The notes under the pieces: model-generated
Told to the model about the DNA's origin: nothing
The model's database searches: none
The model's input: only the letters and a program-made list of their open reading frames with translations
Translations under genes and position numbers: made by a program
NCBI GenBank assembly: GCA_964016885.1
Contig: OZ024743.1
Coordinates: forward strand, 72,134,370-72,198,369
Direction: 5' to 3'
Length of the DNA: 64,000 nt
DNA from: Eledone cirrhosa
Lineage: Eukaryota; Mollusca; Cephalopoda; Octopoda; Eledonidae
Shown: in pieces, positions 14,381 through 26,382 of the stretch
How the letters are laid out: the number at the start of each line of letters is the position of its first letter
Numbering within the stretch: position 1 is the stretch's first letter

Positions 14381-14518
14381 TAATAAATGTAATCTGAGTT
14401 TCTCGCATATTAATAATAACATACGATTCGTTTGCAATTATACAAACAAGCCTCATTTTTACAGGCATGTCAGTAGAATGAACCCTTCATTCTTGCTCTT
14501 GTGTTGGCATCACAGTAT
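14381..14518 (+). repeat. one arm of the 420-bp fold-back element family
   Basis: This 138-bp piece starts TAATAAATGTAATCTGAG and matches the left arm of the complete fold-back element at 43,901-44,322 (shared blocks ATTCGTTTGCAATTAT-type, CTTCATTCTTGCTCTTG and TGTTGGCAT). The internal part and right arm are missing. A LINE remnant begins shortly after it. Confidence 0.8.
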
Positions 14519-14554
14519 TTGAAGTCCATTGAGAGATAAGCATCGCTGTCTTGT

Positions 14555-15790
14555 CCATAGGTGACGTAGACAATGCACTAAAGGCAGTGAGACCAGGCAA
14601 AGCTTCTGTGCTTGATGACCTATCTGTGGAAACTAGCCATAGCTTCCGTGTTTCTAAGAGATTTGTGCATCGAAACCTTTGAAGGGCAGAGGTCTAAGGA
14701 ATGGGGATATCAGGAAAAGTACCAATACCTAACAAAGCTGTCCTCATCATCTGCATCATCTAGAATCAGTCTTACGCAAATTGCAAAAATATTTACAATA
14801 GGATGATCCCGAATAGGATCAGACCATGTTTCGACAACATTCTACGATCCAGCCAAAATGGATTTCGTCCATTTCACTCTAGTGCTTCACATATCTTGGT
14901 TTTACGAAGAATTGTTGAGGCGATACAGAATCGAAGGAGGGAGGCAGCAATTATATTCATAGATTTCAGAGAAGGCTTCTGATACGACCAACCGAAAGAA
15001 GTTGCTCAAAATAACCCATCAGATCGTGAATGCAATTAGTCATGTATGAGACTACTGCATAATGTCATTGCAAAATCAGACGAAATAAAGCTGAACAGTT
15101 GGCAAAGTACCCGACATTCGGTTAAGAGACTACCTGAAATGACATAGCTCTCATGGAAAACACCTGCAAAGAATATGAGGACGTGTTACACACACTGGAG
15201 GCTGGGCTGCAGTGGAGTCCATTGTACTCTTCTTGAATGTGGACAAAACAAAATAAATGCTTCTCAACAAATGCATGCACTAGATGGTTCGGAGATTTAG
15301 GAAGTGGATGACTTTGTATACCTTGGCAGTTTTACTAACAGAGTCTGATGTAAACACCAGGATAGGCAAGGCATGGGGACCTCCCAAATCTCTTTCAAAG
15401 CTGTGGGTGCGTTCGATGAAAAGTACGAAAATGAAGCTTTTCAAAGCAACGGTTCAGTCCATACTCCTGTATGGGTGTGAGTGGTGGATACTAACAAATA
15501 CACTCACAGAGAGGGTTAATGCTACATTCACATGAATGCTGAAAAAGCTCCATAACATCATGTAGGAAGCATATAGCAAATATATCGTTTTAAGGCTCAC
15601 ACATTCGCCATTCTATCATTATAAGAAGACTCGTATTTGTCGGGCATGTGAAATGTCACAATAAACCTGCTGAGAGAGTTCTTTTGGGGAAGTTTGTTGT
15701 ATACCGAGAACGTGAAAGAACACCCACCACGCTGAAAGGTCTTCTTGGAGATGACACTGGGTCGGAAGCAGTGGATTAATTAGTTTCATC
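14555..15790 (+). pseudogene. degenerate LINE reverse transcriptase ORF
   Basis: Fragments in all three plus frames line up in order with a non-LTR reverse transcriptase. The order is an upstream ALKAVRPGKAS-type segment (about 14,575); the fingers/palm blocks IYNRMIPNRIRP, QNGFRP, LRRIVEAIQNRRREA and IFIDF (about 14,790-14,970); an NDIALMENT remnant at the place of the catalytic block (about 15,150); VDDFVYLGS (about 15,300); NTRIGKAWG, then MKLFKATVQSILLYGCEWW; and a C-terminal RLVFVGHV segment near 15,640. In-frame stops and several shifts break it. A stop and Asn occupy the position of the YADD motif, so it cannot be active. No endonuclease or 5' UTR is seen. The same tail motif occurs in the shorter copy at 11.6 kb. 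Confidence 0.88.
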
Positions 15791-18104
15791 TAGTAAACAA
15801 AACCCTAGGTTTTATACACTATATATAATTATAACCTAATATTATCTGCGGAAATAAATTATGAGTATTCCTTCTCTAATATTCCCAGAAATCTAGTAAC
15901 GTTAGTTCCAATAGATTCCATTCACACAAATATGGAGTTATGTATTGTAAAAGCTATATCTTATGGTTTCAATATATATGTTCATTGTTCAAACTAGACG
16001 CAGCATTAATAAACTTGAGAATAGCAGATGCGAACAAGATCAACATCTTTTTGTGCACTAAGAAAACCAATCACATTAATAAATATTTTGACAAATATAT
16101 TTTATCTCGTCTCTCAATTATAAATAATAGAACAGTTATACCATTGGAGGATTTACAATTGAACATGTATAACCCACAGAGGAAATTCAAGTAACATTCA
16201 GTGATAATCATGGAGGAATTTTAAGTAATATTACGTCATATCTAACTAGGAATCACAAGTAAATGAACACATGAGGTATTTATTTCCTTCTGGAATTTCA
16301 AATATATGAGAAAACATAACAATTATTTATCAATCGAAATAATGATATAACACAGATTTCATTCATTCATTACTAATGGTAATAAATATAACACTACTTC
16401 ACAGTGGAGATGGTAATTAGGAATATACGTTTATGATGGCGTAATATATAATCATGTAATATTGTAGAATATATACGTAATCCAAAAGCTGAGAGTACTG
16501 AAAGCAATGTGTCATTAGTTAGTTAGGCGATCAAAATATTTCATGCAATGTTATGAAACATATTTATTGGGTTAAGTACTCACATTATGATTGATGTGTG
16601 TTTCATTTAATGGAGTACAGTATTCCGTTTCTCTGTTCCGGGGAGGTCAAAGGTTAGTTTCCAGTCAGAAAGAAACTGAAAAATTGTAAAATAATCAATA
16701 ACGTAAAATCAACAACATCGAAACTTCTGTGAAATAACTGTATTAACAAATATTGATTATTAACATCAAACTAACGGAACACAGTTTAGGGAGGAGTATA
16801 TTCTATTTCATCGGGTTTATTACTTGACTGGTATTCATTCTGCCGATTCCCGGAAGAATGGAATTTAACCTTAGCTCAATATGATCTCGGAAAATAAACG
16901 GACGAGTAACTATAAATTATTAAAGTCTGTACTACAACGTTAATGCGATGGAATGACAAAGCTATTATATCATAAAGACAATGTTTATTAATTTTGTAAC
17001 CATCATGTATTTAGGGATAGTTCTGTGCAGTGAATTCACACCAGTATGTAACTGGTAATTTATTCTGTCGACTATTAATGTACCAAAGTTAATGTGAGCC
17101 CAAATGCTGTATCTAAATAAAAGAACACCTGTTTCTCACTTTCTATCGGGTCCGGTTCTCTGTCAACAACAGTTGAAGCACATAGTTTACAGTGATGCAA
17201 CCTTAAAAAGAAGTCCTAATATTCTCCATGAAGCCGAAATGTTCTCTGATGATCCCGCTAATATGTATTATAAAATCATATTAAAACAACATTTACAAAA
17301 TAGAATAACATCAGTTATATAATGTATTTTGATCTTCAGATTAGGATATTTTCTCTTCTATGTTTTTCAATTACATTTGAGTAGCAATTCTAGTGTCTAA
17401 ACATTATTACACTCCTAGAATGTGTTTATTTCTTTACTTTGAACATATTTGTTACTCATTAGATCACGTTATTGGGAATCAACAGATGTGTTTTCTTTAA
17501 AAATAAATTTAATTGCTTTTCTTCTAATTAAACAGTATTTTCTAAACATTTTATGGATTGCTCTCAAATCAGAAGCGAGTATTTGTAATTCTTCATTACC
17601 TGGCTCTGACGAAGATATATGTCTATTCCGCACAGTATAATTCTTCCGAAGCTATTTTCTGAAGTGAGATCTTCTGATATTTCTTGTATTTATAAGGTTA
17701 TTAAGGAAGTACAGATAGAGCAAAAATGATTAGTACGCGCTGCTTCAAATATATTATAAAAGAAATGTACCTCCTTTATCTGCTGTCAAATATTTATCAA
17801 TTGTATAAGTCGCTTCTCCTTGAGGGCAAACTGAGCTGGGATTAATATCGTCTATTGGAGTTAATCCTAAATACTACTGGGGCTGATATTATTCAAAAGG
17901 TGTCTTCTCAGATTAAATATGCATGGTCGCATATATTCTAATGGGGTCTTAGCGGTGCCGTGTTGACATACGGTGATTCTAAGGCATGTTTAAACAATGC
18001 AGAGCCCATTCGTCTCTACCAGATTTCTTCTAGAGAAGGATAGCGAGTGTGGGAATGGAAGTGTGAAAGAGATATAGAGGAGGAATCAACTCCAGTACTA
18101 GATT
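15791..18104. other. AT-rich sequence without recognisable gene
   Basis: I see no coding domain, RNA gene or clear repeat in this 2.3 kb. Small open frames (about 60-85 codons) at 15,940, 17,104 and 17,449 have AT-rich codon use and no motif I recognise. The 17,104-17,322 frame gives an ordinary mixed-composition peptide and is the only one worth a search. Confidence 0.5.
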
Positions 18105-18240
18105 TGTACTTCTTTATCGAACTCGAAAGGATGAAAAGTAAAGCTGACTTCGACGGGATTTGAACTCAGAGTAGATAGCAGAACCGAATGCTACACAGCT
18201 TTCTAGCAGACGTTCTGATGACTCTGCAAATTCGCCGAAA
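18105..18240 (-). repeat. diverged cephalopod tRNA-derived SINE (family 1), antisense
   Basis: Read on the minus strand it carries the box-B-like GAGTTCAAATCCCGTCG followed by the family body AAGTCAGCTTTACTTTTCATCC-type sequence. It is more diverged than the other copies in the window and truncated in the 3' part. Confidence 0.75.
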
Positions 18241-19037
18241 GATTATATATACCAAATACAGCAACATTCTGTCTGCGATTGTAATATTTACTAAACTAAC
18301 AACGATGTCATCTCGTCATATACATAAGTAATATCAAACTTATAGCGATACAAACAATGAATGTTATGGTTTCACTCTGTTGATTGATATAAACATTCAA
18401 TGTGATCACAATATTGCAGTAAAATAATTTGACAAACTTATAAAATATATAGATTCGCAGATTGAATTTGAAAAAAATCTTACATCTCAAGGTGCTCTCA
18501 ATACCAATGATTGTAGTAGCACTAGGAATGATGAAAAAGGGAAGAGAAAATGATTTTAGAATAATCCCTTTGTTACTACCATTGCAAGACGTGTAAAAAA
18601 TTGTTTTAACTGTTACGACACGTTTATTGAGAGAGCACTATCACTGTAATAACTATTACATTTTTGTAATATTTACTAAACTATCAACGATGCCATAATA
18701 TTATTAAAAATCTATGTATATTTTCTTTATTTAACTTTTTTAGATTATATTGATTGTTGGAAAGTTGGAAATAATTGAGCACTCTTGCTGAGCATTCTGC
18801 TGTAAATATAATTTTAAACAGATAACGTACACAGGTGTAAAGTGAATATAATTGTAACTGTGTAAAGTTCGTGGCGGGTACAATCTAGTGTGTTTATGTT
18901 TCTGTCTTATCAATGTATTTAGTGAGTTTCCCGCCCTAGCTTTCGGGGGTAACAGATCGGCAAAAAAACATGGAAAAAAAACTGAAGGTAAAGAAAAAGC
19001 ATAATAATAATAATAATTTAGTAAGGATAAATATGTA
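18241..19037. other. unique AT-rich sequence, no gene seen
   Basis: No recognisable domain. The segment TATTTACTAAACTA-CAACGATG occurs twice (about 18,288 and 18,668), suggesting a short local duplication. Confidence 0.45.
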
Positions 19038-19166
<129 letters not shown>

Positions 19167-19342
19167 AATACATTATCGGAGAAAGCTTATAGCGATACTC
19201 CGGCCAAATCCCAACTCACTCAACAAACAGGAAATAAGTGAGTATAGTCCTAATTAAACGTTCGGGGTGCTAACTAATTGTATTGTGTGCAAAATTGGCT
19301 GTATCATTTCATATGAGATATATCGAATATATCTCTTCTCAG
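19167..19342 (+). repeat. 176-bp direct repeat, copy 1
   Basis: The block from AAATACATTATCGGAGAAAG to ATATCGAATATATCTCTTCT recurs at 19,861-20,037 with about 90 percent identity by eye and small indels. The two copies flank about 520 bp. Both abut TA microsatellite. See copy 2. Confidence 0.85.
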
Positions 19343-19860
19343 GCGGACGTCTCGTTTCATTGTAAGATTCCTACAAGTTGGGTGAAATTATACCAATTTA
19401 TGTAGAAGCTTGTATAAGATCAACAGATACTTATTCAAGTGGGCTCTTATAATTCTTCAGTGGGTGCCCAATAATATTAATATTGATAATCAAATCGACA
19501 TCAATATTTAGCGATAATCACCATCAGTGCTTGAGGTAACTGCTAGGTTGCTAGCTCAGCAGTTCTAAAGAAATTCTCATACTGTCTCAAAAAAGAGGAA
19601 GGAGATTACCGCCAAAAAACAATACATGCGCAGGACAATGAATTCTAAAAGGAATTCAAGAAGCCACGTGCTAGAACTCAATTGGAATTTGAAAAAATAT
19701 CCATATGTATACATCGTTTGATGAAACAGATAGATATTTTCTCGGGCAAAATAACAGAATGAGATACAAGAAACAATCATTATTCATATATAAAAATAAA
19801 TAATGAGAGTCAAACCTTATATCGGGAAGTTCATATCCGTTGCACCAAGAGTAAATATAT

Positions 19861-20037
19861 AAATACATTATCGGAGAAAGCTAATAGCGATACTCCGGGC
19901 AAATCCCAACTCACTCAACAAACATTAGGAAATAAGTGAGTATATTCCTAATTAAGCGTTCGGGGTCCTATCTAATTGTATTGTGTGGAAATTGACTGTA
20001 TTATTTCATATGAGATATATCGAATATATCTCTTCTT
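19861..20037 (+). repeat. 176-bp direct repeat, copy 2
   Basis: Second copy of the block at 19,167-19,342, in the same orientation. The sequence between them has no retroviral domains, and the ends do not show the TG...CA of a standard LTR. A simple segmental duplication or a solo-terminal-repeat pair are both possible. Confidence 0.85.
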
Positions 20038-20049
20038 ATATATATAATA

Positions 20050-20096
20050 ACAGAGTGAAGAATAACGTGGTCGGCTGTACAATAGGGTTTACGATA
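20050..20096 (+). repeat. end fragment of the 22.36-kb fold-back family
   Basis: GAGTGAAGAATAACGTGGTC followed by a GCTGTACAAT-type segment matches the terminal arms of the element at 22,360-22,571. It stops at an (AT)n tract. Confidence 0.7.
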
Positions 20097-20200
20097 TATA
20101 TATATATATATATATATATAAATGTTTGTGTGCGTGTGTGTATGTGTGTATGTGTGTGTGTATGTGTGTGTGTGCGTGTGCTCGCGTCCGTGCGTGTCTG
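20093..20200. repeat. compound (AT)n(GT)n microsatellite
   Basis: About 28 bp of AT and then GT-rich sequence with interspersed TATG, GCGT and CTCGCG. Confidence 0.95.
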
Positions 20201-20579
20201 AAACATTAAGACATTTCCTGAAATTTCAATCATTAATCTAATATATTATTTTCATGTACTGTGCCGTTTGTTTTGTTTGTTTTTGTTAATTCTATATACT
20301 TTTTGTATACGTACACACACACACACACATCTATACACCGCTCACCTATATATATTTTCTGCATGCAAATAATTCGGTCCTGACTGAGAACTTGGACAGA
20401 TGGCTTAGCACTGTGTAGAAGAAATATATAACGTTCCATTACTTCTGTATTTTATAGATAATTGGATATAAAATATACGTTGAGTTACGTGAATTAAGAG
20501 CGCAAATAAAAATAGGATTCCCTTTCACAATGAAAATTATATTACTATTTAACTTTATTACATATACTCACTTAAACAT

Positions 20580-20806
20580 TTAACATATTTGCAGCCAGGC
20601 CACGCTAGACAAAGCATATGGGATGGCCACGACTGGAACATCAATGGCCTTAGGTCTGACATCTTCTTCGGGACTTGGAGCTAAAATTCCCAATAAGGAG
20701 ATCAACATATAAACTTTCCTAGCTAGAATATGAGGTTTAGGAGAATTGTCTTGGAGAAGAAGGTATTTGGAAATATGTACCAAAACCTCACCAGACACCT
20801 GACATT
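20580..20806 (-). other. unassigned open frame, possible coding exon
   Basis: The minus strand reads open from a TGT just after a stop (about 20,804) to a TAA at 20,580. It encodes about 74 residues of mixed, protein-like composition, with KYLLLQDNSPKPHILARK and then KAIDVPVVAIPYALSSV. There is no ATG. The first codons follow a TAATGTCAG that could serve as a splice acceptor. No family is recognised. Against it: the stretch is short, its upstream side is a SINE, and I see no matching donor or neighbouring exon. It may be a fragment of an unrecognised transposon ORF. Confidence 0.25.
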
Positions 20807-20811
20807 ATACA

Positions 20812-21015
20812 GTAAAGGGCTGGGGATTGGCTGTATCGGTACAGGGTCGGACACCATGCTTAGCAGCAAAGATTTACGGCCCTTTATGGTCTGAGTTCAA
20901 ATCCCGCCGAGGTTAACTTTGCCTTTCATCTTTACGGGGTCGATAAAATATAGTACCAGTAATGTACTGTGATGATTGCTGGCCTTGTGCCAAAAGCAGA
21001 AACAATGTTATAGTA
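20812..21015 (+). repeat. tRNA-derived SINE, family 1, sense copy
   Basis: Head TGTATCGGTA...GTCGGACACCATGC, box-B-like GAGTTCAAATCCCGCCG, body with TTACGGGGTCGATAAA, and tail GCTGGCCTTGTGCCAAAAG followed by GCAGAAACAA. This is the common cephalopod-type SINE of the window. Immediately followed by a second copy. Confidence 0.9.
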
Positions 21016-21019
21016 ATGC

Positions 21020-21243
21020 TAAGCTGGTGGAGCGTCAGTATTGTTAGAGTGTCGAACAACATGATTTACTGCTTAGCTACGACCCATTACCTTCTGAGTT
21101 CAAATCGCGCTGAGGTTAACCTTTCATTCTTACGGAGTCAATAAAATAAAGTACCTTCCACGCACGCACTGGGGTCGATTTAATCCACTTTGCCTACCCA
21201 AATTCGTTGGCCTTGTGCCTAACTCAGAAACCATTGTACAATA
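21020..21243 (+). repeat. tRNA-derived SINE, family 1 variant tail, sense copy
   Basis: Same head and body as its left neighbour (TTCTGAGTTCAAATCGCGC, then ACGGAGTCAATAAAATAAAG). The 3' part is longer, with CACTGGGGTCGATTTAATCC and GGCCTTGTGCCTAACTCAG. The copy at 53,960 has the same tail, so two 3' subfamilies exist. Confidence 0.88.
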
Positions 21244-22168
21244 ACACTCAAATGGTGGCCACTGTAAGAAGAGATGATTGGTAAGAAGGTGTAGGTAAAG
21301 ATGCTATTATCAATGTTATTCACAACCATTCAGACAGAGAAACTCTCCTAACTAATATTGTTATTTATTACAGCATAAACAAGTGTCTACTATGACTAAT
21401 TTGAATTTTAGTAATAAGTTCTGGTTTTTAGATTGTAAAGATTTGTAACTAAATATTGCAAAGTATCGTGTCTGATGCTCTACTAAATCTTCCATATACT
21501 GACCTCGCCAAATATTTCGAAGATATTGATGAGAAATTAAAACATGAAAAAAATACAGAAATAAACAACAACAAAACGAAATGAAATAGAAAACAACAAT
21601 ATCTTCACCAGCAATTACACAGATAGAGACAGCAAAATATAATTAGGTGAAAAAGAATAAAGAAAAATTATAGATAACTAATTTACTACTATTTGAATGT
21701 TATTTGTTCGTCACTTCCCCAACTTCAATCTTTCTCTAAACAAATCTTTAATCTTGTTAGATAACTTGATTGAATGTATCTCAATATTTATTTGTTGATT
21801 CTTTATCCCAGGCGGAGTTTTAGCCAAGAAGATTACTATGACTTACAAGAATACAGTATCTCTCAATATCTCACCCATCTTCACACTTCCCCTCTCTAGC
21901 TACGGCTGCGATTATTTCATCTGGTTTTACACATCAAAACTTGGCGTCAGAAGCTGACAGTTTGTAAGAAATCTATCCGATCATATTGAAAGTATGTTAA
22001 TGGCATTTACACAAATACTTAAGATATTTGCAGTCTAGATATCAAGCGATCTCAAACGTAAAAATATAATCGAAAGTAAAGCTATGAGGTGATTTACTAT
22101 TAATAGGTATTACATGCATAAAATCAGCTGCAGCATTCCACACCCACACACGCGCGTACCTCTGCGTC

Positions 22169-22170
<2 letters not shown>
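21244..22170. other. unique AT-rich sequence, no gene seen
   Basis: No recognisable coding domain or repeat family. Confidence 0.45.

Positions 22171-22238
<68 letters not shown>
22171..22238. repeat. (AT)n microsatellite
   Basis: 68 bp of pure alternating AT. Confidence 0.98.
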
Positions 22239-22241
<3 letters not shown>

Positions 22242-22359
22242 CGTTATAGGTAATCCAGTTAGAGGTTGTGAATACTTCCTATTGTGGAACATTCGTAGGT
22301 GGCGAGTTTATGAGTTCTCTTTCATTGCTATGTAAGTTTATCTTGGAGTAATAATATTG

Positions 22360-22688
<329 letters not shown>

Positions 22689-22948
22689 TTATTATGTGGG
22701 AGGGTTATGTGGCCAATAAAAACTTACGCGCTTGTTTATTTTCACTTCAATTTATTACAAATACAGTCTAAATATTATATATACTGAGAAAGCTCTTTCG
22801 TGACCAACCGGAAATTTATAATAAACTGAAGTGAAACGAGCAGGTGCGTGTGTTTTTATTGGCAACATGAGCCTCACAATGTATAATAATATCTATTTCA
22901 ACACAGGTTTTCAAATAAGAAATCTCGAAACAAAAATTCAAAAGCGAA

Positions 22949-22951
<3 letters not shown>

Positions 22952-22998
<47 letters not shown>
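22952..22998. repeat. (AT)n(GT)n microsatellite
   Basis: Pure AT for about 38 bp and then a short GT run. Confidence 0.95.
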
Positions 22999-23000
<2 letters not shown>

Positions 23001-23017
23001 AGATAAATGATATACAT

Positions 23018-23219
<202 letters not shown>

Positions 23220-23224
23220 AGATA

Positions 23225-23515
23225 TCGAAAATGCAACTTTAGTCTTATTTTAAAAAAATATATATATTTATTTGGTTCCTTTACCGGTTTCGTAGTTCTT
23301 CTACTTTTAAAAAGTAGAGTTGAGATGGTGGTTGTGTGGTTTTTCTCACGTTGAGATGGTGGGTCTGTGGTTTTTCTCACATCTGTGAGAAAAACCAAAG
23401 AGCCCCCATCGGAACTCTACTTTTGAAAGGCAGAAGAACTGCGAAACCGGTAAAGCAACTAAATAAATTTATATATTTTTTTAAAAATAAGACTCCAGTT
23501 GCATTTTCCATTTCA
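23225..23515. mobile_element. fold-back element with nested hairpin
   Basis: The left arm (about 23,228-23,325: ATGCAACTTTAGTCTTATTT, then TTTACCGGTTTCG and CTACTTTTAAAAAGTAGAG) is complementary to the right arm (about 23,402-23,513: AACTCTACTTTTGAAAG, CGAAACCGGTAAAG, AATAAGACTCCAGTTGCAT). The loop carries TGGTTTTTCTCACATCTGTG with its complement, a second short hairpin. The loop also holds a 30-bp tandem duplication of GTTGAGATGGTGG...TTTTTCTCAC. No coding capacity. Confidence 0.75.
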
Positions 23516-23585
23516 TCATTTTTTCTCAATACTTTCACTCGTGTAGGACACCTCGGTTACTTTTCATTTTGTAAAAAAAGCTCAC

Positions 23586-23593
<8 letters not shown>

Positions 23594-23676
<83 letters not shown>
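23594..23676. repeat. (AT)n(CA)n(TA)n microsatellite
   Basis: Alternating AT, a short CA run, then TA. Confidence 0.96.
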
Positions 23677-23679
<3 letters not shown>

Positions 23680-23960
23680 AAATGGGGAGAAGAATACTGC
23701 AGGTTGCACATGGATAACATGTAATAAAATAAGTCCCTCATCAGTGATTTGCCGACGATCATAGATATTTCATTGCATTAAAAATCATATACCTCACGTC
23801 GGTGCAATAATAACTAAATTAAGTTAAGACAATTAAAACGCGTAAAGCGAGTGAGACAAGATAACGACAAAGAGGAGAGCTAACCGTAGAAGGAAGGGAA
23901 CAAGCTTCATAGTTATTCTGTTAGCATAAGCTAGGTGAATATATGAGCGCTTAGAAAAAA
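23680..23960 (+). repeat. dispersed repeat related to 40.68 kb
   Basis: GGTTGCACATGGATAACATG, then CCTCATCAGTGATTTGCC, a TTTCATTG-type segment and CATATACCTCACGTCGGTGC. These occur in the same order as at 40,690-40,805 (GGTTGCAAATGGTTACATA, CTTCATCAGTGATCTTCC, CATATACCTCCAGTTGGTGC). A third partial copy is at 41,316-41,362. Nature unknown; possibly the 3' tail of a retroelement. Confidence 0.6.
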
Positions 23961-24018
23961 GACCTTCGGGAACGAATCCAAATGTGAGAAAGAGAGAAAA
24001 TGTTTTCGTCACGAACGG

Positions 24019-24020
<2 letters not shown>

Positions 24021-24091
<71 letters not shown>
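24021..24091. repeat. (AT)n(CA)n(TA)n microsatellite
   Basis: Same AT-CA-TA pattern as at 23,594. Confidence 0.96.
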
Positions 24092-24095
<4 letters not shown>

Positions 24096-24368
24096 GACGT
24101 AAATAAGAAAGTTATAAAATTTGACTTACTGTCTTGGAATCTAGTCTCCGGTCGCTTTTTTCCATCCACTGAACTATTTTTATATAAGTTCCCAGTGTCC
24201 TCGCATTGCTTGGAAGCTTAGCTGAGAATAGACTCCCTGATGACGTAAGGCTTCTCTATGGATACGCTCCGTAACCATATGTATCCCCTTACAGAAACTA
24301 ATTAGTTGGAGTGAACTTTTAGTAAGTAAGTCAATTTTCATAACTTTCTCATTTACGTCTTTCATATA
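24089..24368. mobile_element. 280-bp fold-back (MITE-like) element
   Basis: The termini are about 40-bp inverted repeats: ATATGAAAGACGTAAATAAG and then AAAGTTATAAAATTTGACTT at 24,089-24,129, with the complement at 24,326-24,368. The interior (TGTCTTGGAATCTAGTC to TAGTTGGAGTGAACTTTTAG) is non-coding. The whole interior plus right end recurs at 24,657-25,001. The left terminus abuts (TA)n, so a target duplication is not visible. Confidence 0.78.
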
Positions 24369-24476
24369 ATTGTTCTGCATCCCCATGCATAGAACCACAA
24401 AGTTACTAAGACAAAACATATACATTTGCTAACATAGGTATGCATATGTATACATATGTTGGTAGATATACTAATT
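24132..24476 (+). repeat. 345-bp direct repeat, copy 1
   Basis: From CTTGGAATCTAGTCTCCGG to GGTAGATATACTAATT; repeated at 24,657-25,001 at about 95 percent by eye. It includes the interior and right end of the fold-back element plus about 110 bp of right flank. Confidence 0.9.
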
Positions 24477-24656
24477 CTTTATAATTATCTCCAAAATATT
24501 TGTTGAGCAAAACTTGCCGAAATTACTACTATGATTAATAGTAGTGGCTAGGCCCTGTCTTAATAGCACCCGCACTCCTCACTGATAAACCTCAGTGTCA
24601 GGTGATTCATTATTTTGAATTTGCCACTTGACCAAGTAGGCAGTGAATTTTTCAAT

Positions 24657-25001
24657 ACCTTGGAATCTAGTCCCCGCTCGCTTTTTTCCATCCACTGAAT
24701 TATTTTTATATAAGTTCCCAGTGTCCTCGCATTGCCTGGAAGCTTAGCTGAGAATAGTCTCCCTGATGACGTAAGGCTTCTCTATGGATACGCTCCGTAA
24801 CCACATTTATCCCCTTACAGAAACTAATTAGTTGGAGTGAAATTTTAGCAAGTAAGTCAATTTTCATAACTTTCTTATTTACGTCTTTCATATAATTGTT
24901 CGGCATCCCCTTGCATAGAACCACAAAGTTACTAAGACAAAACATGTATATTTGGTAACATAGGTATGCATCTGTATACATATTTTGGTAGATATACTAA
25001 T
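24657..25001 (+). repeat. 345-bp direct repeat, copy 2
   Basis: Second copy of the block at 24,132-24,476. The left inverted terminus of the fold-back element is absent here, so this copy arose by segmental duplication or was truncated. The shared right flank favours duplication over independent insertion. Confidence 0.9.
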
Positions 25002-25021
25002 TATTTATATATATATATATA

Positions 25022-26382
25022 CAATTAAGTTAAAAATGTACATCCACATATGTATACTGAAATACTAGTATGCATATGAATACACACACGTGTACATATG
25101 TAGATGTACCGAGTTTTTCACTGGTCACTTTACTGTGAGTGTCCAGCTATTCTGTATGTAAACACACAGACAAACCGGTTTTTAGAGTCATACTGGTTTT
25201 TGAGGAAACACCTTTCCTCTATTCTCCAGAAAGCCAGACAAGGAATATTGGACTAGTTTCGATGTTGTTACATCTCATCAGCAATATTTACCTATGTTCC
25301 GGCCTTTCTGGAGAATCGTAAAAGCACATATCGTTATATGCTTTTTCTATGAAAATTAGTAGTGGGCAGACTAATTTGCATAGAGCGTGAGTACGTACCG
25401 GTTCAACGGAGACGATAAAAACAAATAACGAAGCGAAATTAAATTTCGTTTCGTTTGTAACTCACTTTTGTATGACTGACGCTTAAACAATTAAGTTAAA
25501 AATGTACATCCACATATGTATACTGAAATACTAGTATGCATATGAATACACACACGTGTACATATGTAGATGTACCGAGTTTTTCACTGGTCACTTTACT
25601 GTGAGTGTCCAGCTATTCTGTATGTAAACACACAGACAAACCGGTTTTTAGAGTCATACTGGTTTTTGAGGAAACACCTTTCCTCTATTCTCCAGAAAGC
25701 CAGACAAGGAATATTGGACTAGTTTCGATGTTGTTACAGTAAAGTGACCAGTGAAAAACTCGGTACATCTACATATGTACACGTGTGTGTATTCATATGC
25801 ATACTAGTATTTCAGTATACATATGTGGATGTACATTTTTAACTTAATTGTTTAAGCGTCAGTCATACAAAAGTGAGTTACAAACGAAACGAAATTTAAT
25901 TTCGCTTCGTTATTTGTTTTTATCGTCTCCGTTGAACCGGTACGTACTCACGCTCTATGCAAATTAGTCTGCCCACTACTAATTTTCATAGAAAAAGCAT
26001 ATAACGATATGTGCTTTTACGATTCTCCAGAAAGGCCGGAAGATAGGTAAATATTGCTGATGAGATGTAACAACATCGAAACTAGTCCAATATTCCTTGT
26101 CTGGCTTTCTGGAGAATAGAGGAAAGGTGTTTCCTCAAAAACCAGTATGACTCTAAAAACCGGTTTGTCTGTGTGTTTACATACAGAATAGCTGGACACT
26201 CACAGTAAAGTGACCAGTGAAAAACTCGGTACATCTACATATGTACACGTGTGTGTATTCATATGCATACTAGTATTTCAGTATACATATGTGGATGTAC
26301 ATTTTTAACTTAATTGTTTAAGCGTCAGTCATACAAAAGTGAGTTACAAACGAAACGAAATTTAATTTCGCTTCGTTATTTG

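Noticed and set aside
19167..20037. LTR retrotransposon
   Set aside because: Direct repeats are present, but there is no gag/pol similarity, no TG...CA ends and no clear primer-binding site; kept only as a direct repeat pair.
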